Position numbers and translations under genes: made by a program. Positions 60,607 to 64,000 of a stretch of 64,000 nucleotides of DNA are shown here, piece by piece. The DNA is from Sipunculus nudus. Lineage: Eukaryota > Annelida > Sipuncula > Golfingiida > Sipunculidae. The notes below the pieces were generated by a model that saw only the letters and a list, made by a program, of their open reading frames with translations, was not told the origin of the DNA and ran no database searches. The stretch lies in contig CM049307.1 of the NCBI GenBank assembly GCA_026874595.1, positions 77,290,643 to 77,354,642 on the forward strand, in the 5' to 3' direction. The number at the start of each line of letters is the position of its first letter. Within the stretch, counting starts at the first letter, position 1.

Positions 60607-60754
60607 ACTTCAATTCTGCTCTGGATAATGAACCGGTTTAACCCCTACGAATGGGCAGGCCGCTGCAGGGTAGGACTTGCAGATCACGAAAAGGCGGAGA
60701 AGTACAATGGACGTGGCTCCCTCTGTTTAATTTTTACAACACTACAGAGGCAAG
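60607..60754 (+). CDS. Glutamate receptor exon: TM1 end, linker and pore loop, Arg at the apparent Q/R site
   Basis: ATCAACAG acceptor after a pyrimidine-rich tract, donor GTGTGT at 60755; 49 codons plus one base, leaving phase 1. Reads ILLWIMNRFNPYEWAGR, with the conserved NRFNPYEW after TM1, then a hydrophilic linker and the re-entrant pore loop SLCLIFTTLQRQG. Aligned with LMQQG of AMPA/kainate receptors, the Q/R site is Arg, encoded by AGG at 60748-60750. The exon carrying TM3 (SYTANL type) is not in the window. Confidence 0.9.
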
Positions 60755-61023
60755 GTGTGTTTTTTTGGTAATCTTTATTAAAGTGATAAGTACATTTAGA
60801 TACATATAAAACATATCAGTGCACCTGGCTCCGTGGGCTTATTAAAGTCACAACATATTTTGTATCAGATTAAGTGATTCACATACACTAGACATACAAT
60901 TGCTTGTTCCTTATTTCATAATATTGCATAGACATTTTGCTTGTTTCTAGTATAATTTTCACACAACCAAGATATTTTATCATTTTCTGTTAAAGTAGAT
61001 GTTGACCAGTTTGTACCAGAAAA

Positions 61024-61600
61024 TTATATATGACGCTCTTGCTCATACAAAGGACAATGAGAAGGGAAGTGAACCTCATTTTTAATAAACTCGATACATT
61101 TAAAACAGACTCTTTGTTCCATATTTAAGCGACGGAATCTGCCTGCTTCAATTGCCAAAGTTAATACACCCATTCTTAACTGACCTAAAAAGGATCTTTC
61201 TGTTAAACAAAGGTTAGACCTTATATATAATTCAGTACTGAATGACTTTTTGTACAGCCTATAATTCCTACGTTTTGATAATAGTATTGCTCTCCATTCA
61301 ACATTCATAACATGTTTTATTTTATTGTATATTTAAGTCACTGAACATTGATTTATTGTCTTCAAAATGGCCACTTTGATTGGAACTCTAGTTGTTTTCT
61401 AATAAAACATACTTCCATAAAAAATATTTGCTTACATAATCTGTTGTCATCGGATTTGATAATTCTATTCCATAATATTACCATATTCGTAATAAACAGG
61501 TATTTACAGAGTATTCGACCTAATGCGGAGCATATCTGTTTACTGCCCAAAAATATTCTGTCCATTCTCGTTTGAACATACTCAAATCTGGGACACTTTT
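61024..61600 (-). mobile_element. 3' fragment of a LINE-type retrotransposon ORF2
   Basis: Minus-strand frames 61362-61565 (ILWNRIIKSDDNRLCKQIF) and 61024-61308 (LGQLRMGVLTLAIEAGRF, then CFKCIEFIKNEVHFPSHC) match the C-terminal region of non-LTR reverse transcriptases: the WNR-I---DNRL block, then the R-G-L-L-IE-GR-R block and a C-x2-C-x10-H-x4-C zinc knuckle. Stops between the frames show decay. It lies antisense in an intron of the receptor gene. Confidence 0.7.
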
Positions 61601-62631
61601 CACCACAATTTAATTATGAACCATATTCTATAATTTGCAGTAACAGCATGAGAAAGATTGTTCTTAACTCTTAAGAGGCCCAATCACATATACAAATCAT
61701 GTTGAATTAACACGAAAAATAGCTTCTTCCCTTAAAAATTAATTTGTACCTGCCAAAATATTCCCCTGAAACCGTTTGCTTACTCCTGTAAACGACCGGG
61801 GCGCGTCAACATTAACACAGCGGGTGTATAGCTCGGCCACAATACGTGTCGATCAGGAGATGCCCTGACTGACTTTGTCCTAAAAATGTAATAAATGTTC
61901 CCGCTGGGTGAAACATCGAGTGTTGCGGCTCATAATTAGACCTCCTGTCACGCGGCGTTGTTATGGTCAACAGACATAAAACTGTGTGTAGCAACACGCA
62001 GAGCCATATGAAGGTCTTAAACAGCCGTATGCGAGTTACTGAGACTGTGTGCTGGGGTGGTTTTGCTGGAAAACATTTGTATAAAGTTAGTATCAGTTAG
62101 ACTTAAAAAGATGCCAATAAAACTGTCATCAGCGTACATTAATATGCTAACATTTCTACGTTTACATCTATTGCCCTACATTTTGTTGATACCTTATTTT
62201 CTTATTTATTTTCTCTAAATCCATTATTCTCCTCAACTAAGATCTCATGAACATCTGAGTATTTCATAAGTCGTCTATTAAAATGCTCCTATAGACCTTT
62301 GCCTTACAGCATCAGAAACTGACACCCCTATGATTCATTGGCACCCTAGGGTCATCGGCAGTAGTCATCAAGATCGGAAATATCATTGAATCAGACCATA
62401 CGAAAGAACCTTTCCATAATCATATATCATATCAAAGAAACTGATCATTTTCGTGAGACTCATTTATACCCGCATACATTTTTTTTTTTTCAAAATCAGA
62501 TTTTCATTTGCTTAAGACACTTACCTTGTCATATATAATATGATCGCCAACGTCATACAACTCTAACAGAATGCAATTCTTACCGGAAGGACCCAATCGT
62601 TAATATGTTGCCAAAATAGCTAGGAACTGTG
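61601..62631. other. No gene seen
   Basis: AT-rich, intron-like sequence of the receptor gene. Confidence 0.4.
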
Positions 62632-62905
62632 TAACTCTAACTCCTCAATCCTAAATATTTTGTCCCATGGTATTGTCTCTCATAATATCTAAATTTTCTA
62701 ACTGTAACTCCTCAATCCTAAACAATTTGTCCTTATTGTATTGTAGCTCATAATATCTGAATATTCTAACTGTAACTCCTCAATCCTAAACATTTTGTCC
62801 CTGTGGTATTGTTTCTTATATCATCTGAATTTTCTAACTGTAACTCCTCAATCCTGAACAATTTGTCCCTATGGTATTGTCTCTCATAACATCTGATTTT
62901 TCTAT
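62632..62905. repeat. Tandem repeat, four units of 68 bp
   Basis: CTCCTCAATCCT at 62641, 62708, 62776 and 62844, with TTTTGTCC and GGTATTGT words in each unit. Confidence 0.95.
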
Positions 62906-63560
62906 CAAACAACAATAATTTTCATTAAAAGCTTTTACAATTTCTATCTGCTGTTTTCCAGCACTAACACATTTTTTATATTCCTTTTCAGTTTTCTTTT
63001 ATCTTTAAACAATGCATCTATTTCATAATTACAAAATGGTTTTACTCTGCGTTTGTATTTATACCATCAATGCATAACAGAAGATCATTCATTTCATCAA
63101 TAACTGGACGTTCTTACTAGTTCGTGCCGACTCTTTTCGTAACGTGAGCGTAGCCCTGCATTTTAGTTTGAGTCGACTCGAAACATTTTGGCCGCTGCTG
63201 CATATTTTCAAATTTCGTAAGTCATATGCTACTCAGAAGCTCATAATACATCGGAAGATCAGTTCTTGGAAGTGGAAACGCCCCTTAAGAAGACATTCAA
63301 GAACTACCAGATGCATACACACGTGTAGGTTTTTTTAAATTATACTTCGTTTATTTTGCCACATGGTGTGTCTGTATTACAGACTGTAAGCATCTTCCCC
63401 TCAAATTATATGAACGGGATTTGATGAGTTTTTTCTTCAGGTTAGGGTAATATTCCAGGAAAAATCAATTGATTTTAGGTAGTGGGGTCGATGCACAGTA
63501 TTTTTATTTGAATGGATTCTTTTTCATTGTTACGCATTTATTGGTACAAGGGACTGGTTT
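62906..63560. other. No gene seen
   Basis: AT-rich. A 64-codon frame at 63144-63338 has no recognisable domain. Confidence 0.4.
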
Positions 63561-63564
63561 TGTG

Positions 63565-63690
63565 AAGTCACCAGTTCACTGGGTTGGTGACCGTTACAAG
63601 GTGTGATGCCACCTGTTACCTGGGCTAGTAAACCGTTACAAGGTGTGACGTCACCTGTTACCTGGGTTGGTGTTTCGTTAGGTGTGCACG
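63565..63690. repeat. Short tandem repeat of about 45 bp
   Basis: CCGTTACAAGGTGTGA and CACCTGTTACCTGGG recur two to three times with few differences. Confidence 0.85.
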
Positions 63691-64000
63691 GGAACACATG
63701 ACAGTTTAGTTACAGGAGACTGGCGGAGGAATCCATATAGGATCCAACTACAGTTCAACTTTATAATGGTCCCGCATGAAAAGTGGTGCCCTATATTGAT
63801 CACATTGTCCGTCCGTCTTTCCGTCTGCAAGTCAGTAACGCTTCCTTGCAATCTTCCTCACATTCCCCAGAAAACAATATATAAAAAAACCTGCCAAAAG
63901 TCCAATATGGTTGCCACAGAATAATCGATAATTTTCTTCCGCATTATTTCGGAGGGGCTATGTTCGACCTTTCTTAAATTCATGGGGGCAATTTGTGCCT
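63691..64000. other. No gene seen
   Basis: Contains a TCCGTCCGTCTTTCCGTCTG simple-repeat tract (about 63810), reminiscent of the TCCG tracts next to the hairpins of E1-E3, with no hairpin visible before the window ends. Confidence 0.4.

Noticed and set aside
63144..63338. Possible next glutamate receptor exon
   Set aside because: No TM3 (SYTANL-type) sequence and no matching phase; the exon after 60754 is not found in this window.

Overview
This is a window of an animal (eukaryotic) genome. It is AT-rich, has spliced exons with canonical GT/AG borders, long microsatellites, a satellite array of roughly 100 monomers and many layered mobile elements. The repeat style (hairpin-ended elements with TCCG-type simple repeats, internal tandem monomers) and the neural receptor gene suggest a marine invertebrate, most likely a mollusc or another lophotrochozoan. 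This is an inference from style; no marker fixes the species.

Region 1 (1-9760) is a decayed, integrated Polinton/Maverick-type (adintovirus-like) element, all on the + strand: an unknown ORF cut by the window edge, a protein-primed family B DNA polymerase with an N-terminal C2H2 finger, an acidic ORF, an FtsK/A32-type packaging ATPase, one or two small basic proteins, a retroviral-type integrase, a Cys/His-rich protein reminiscent of the herpesvirus UL92 family, and a long capsid-like reading frame. Nearly every gene carries stops or frameshifts. Replication, integration, packaging and possibly virion proteins are represented. No adenain-type protease or separate major capsid gene was recognised, but the left part of the element lies outside the window.

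Region 2 (9760-14583) is mostly non-coding. On the minus strand it hides eroded exons of a YqaJ-type nuclease (about 13.7 and 12.2 kb) and of a RecQ-type helicase (about 11.6 and 10.9 kb), together with GT-rich, TA and palindrome-bearing tandem repeats.

Region 3 (14584-46974) is a nest of mobile elements. A reverse-oriented hairpin-ended element (E3) was split by a 29.2 kb insertion (15121-44297). That insertion has 20-bp matching inverted ends and what looks like an 8-bp duplication of the interrupted sequence. It carries a short satellite (array A) at its left end and a long palindromic satellite (array B) at its right end. Array B was later invaded twice by forward copies of the hairpin family (E1, E2), a decayed piece of array A was invaded by a hAT-like element, and E3 also received a Mutator-like element. 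A possible minus-strand gene (last exon at 23186-23434) lies inside the large insertion.

Region 4 (46975-64000) holds another repeat family and then a host gene on the + strand: an ionotropic glutamate receptor with a candidate signal-peptide exon, a linker exon and three ligand-binding/pore exons. No amino-terminal-domain exons are visible, and an arginine is encoded at the apparent Q/R site. Its introns contain a nested pair of GC-rich inverted-repeat elements, minisatellites and a LINE tail; the gene runs off the right edge.
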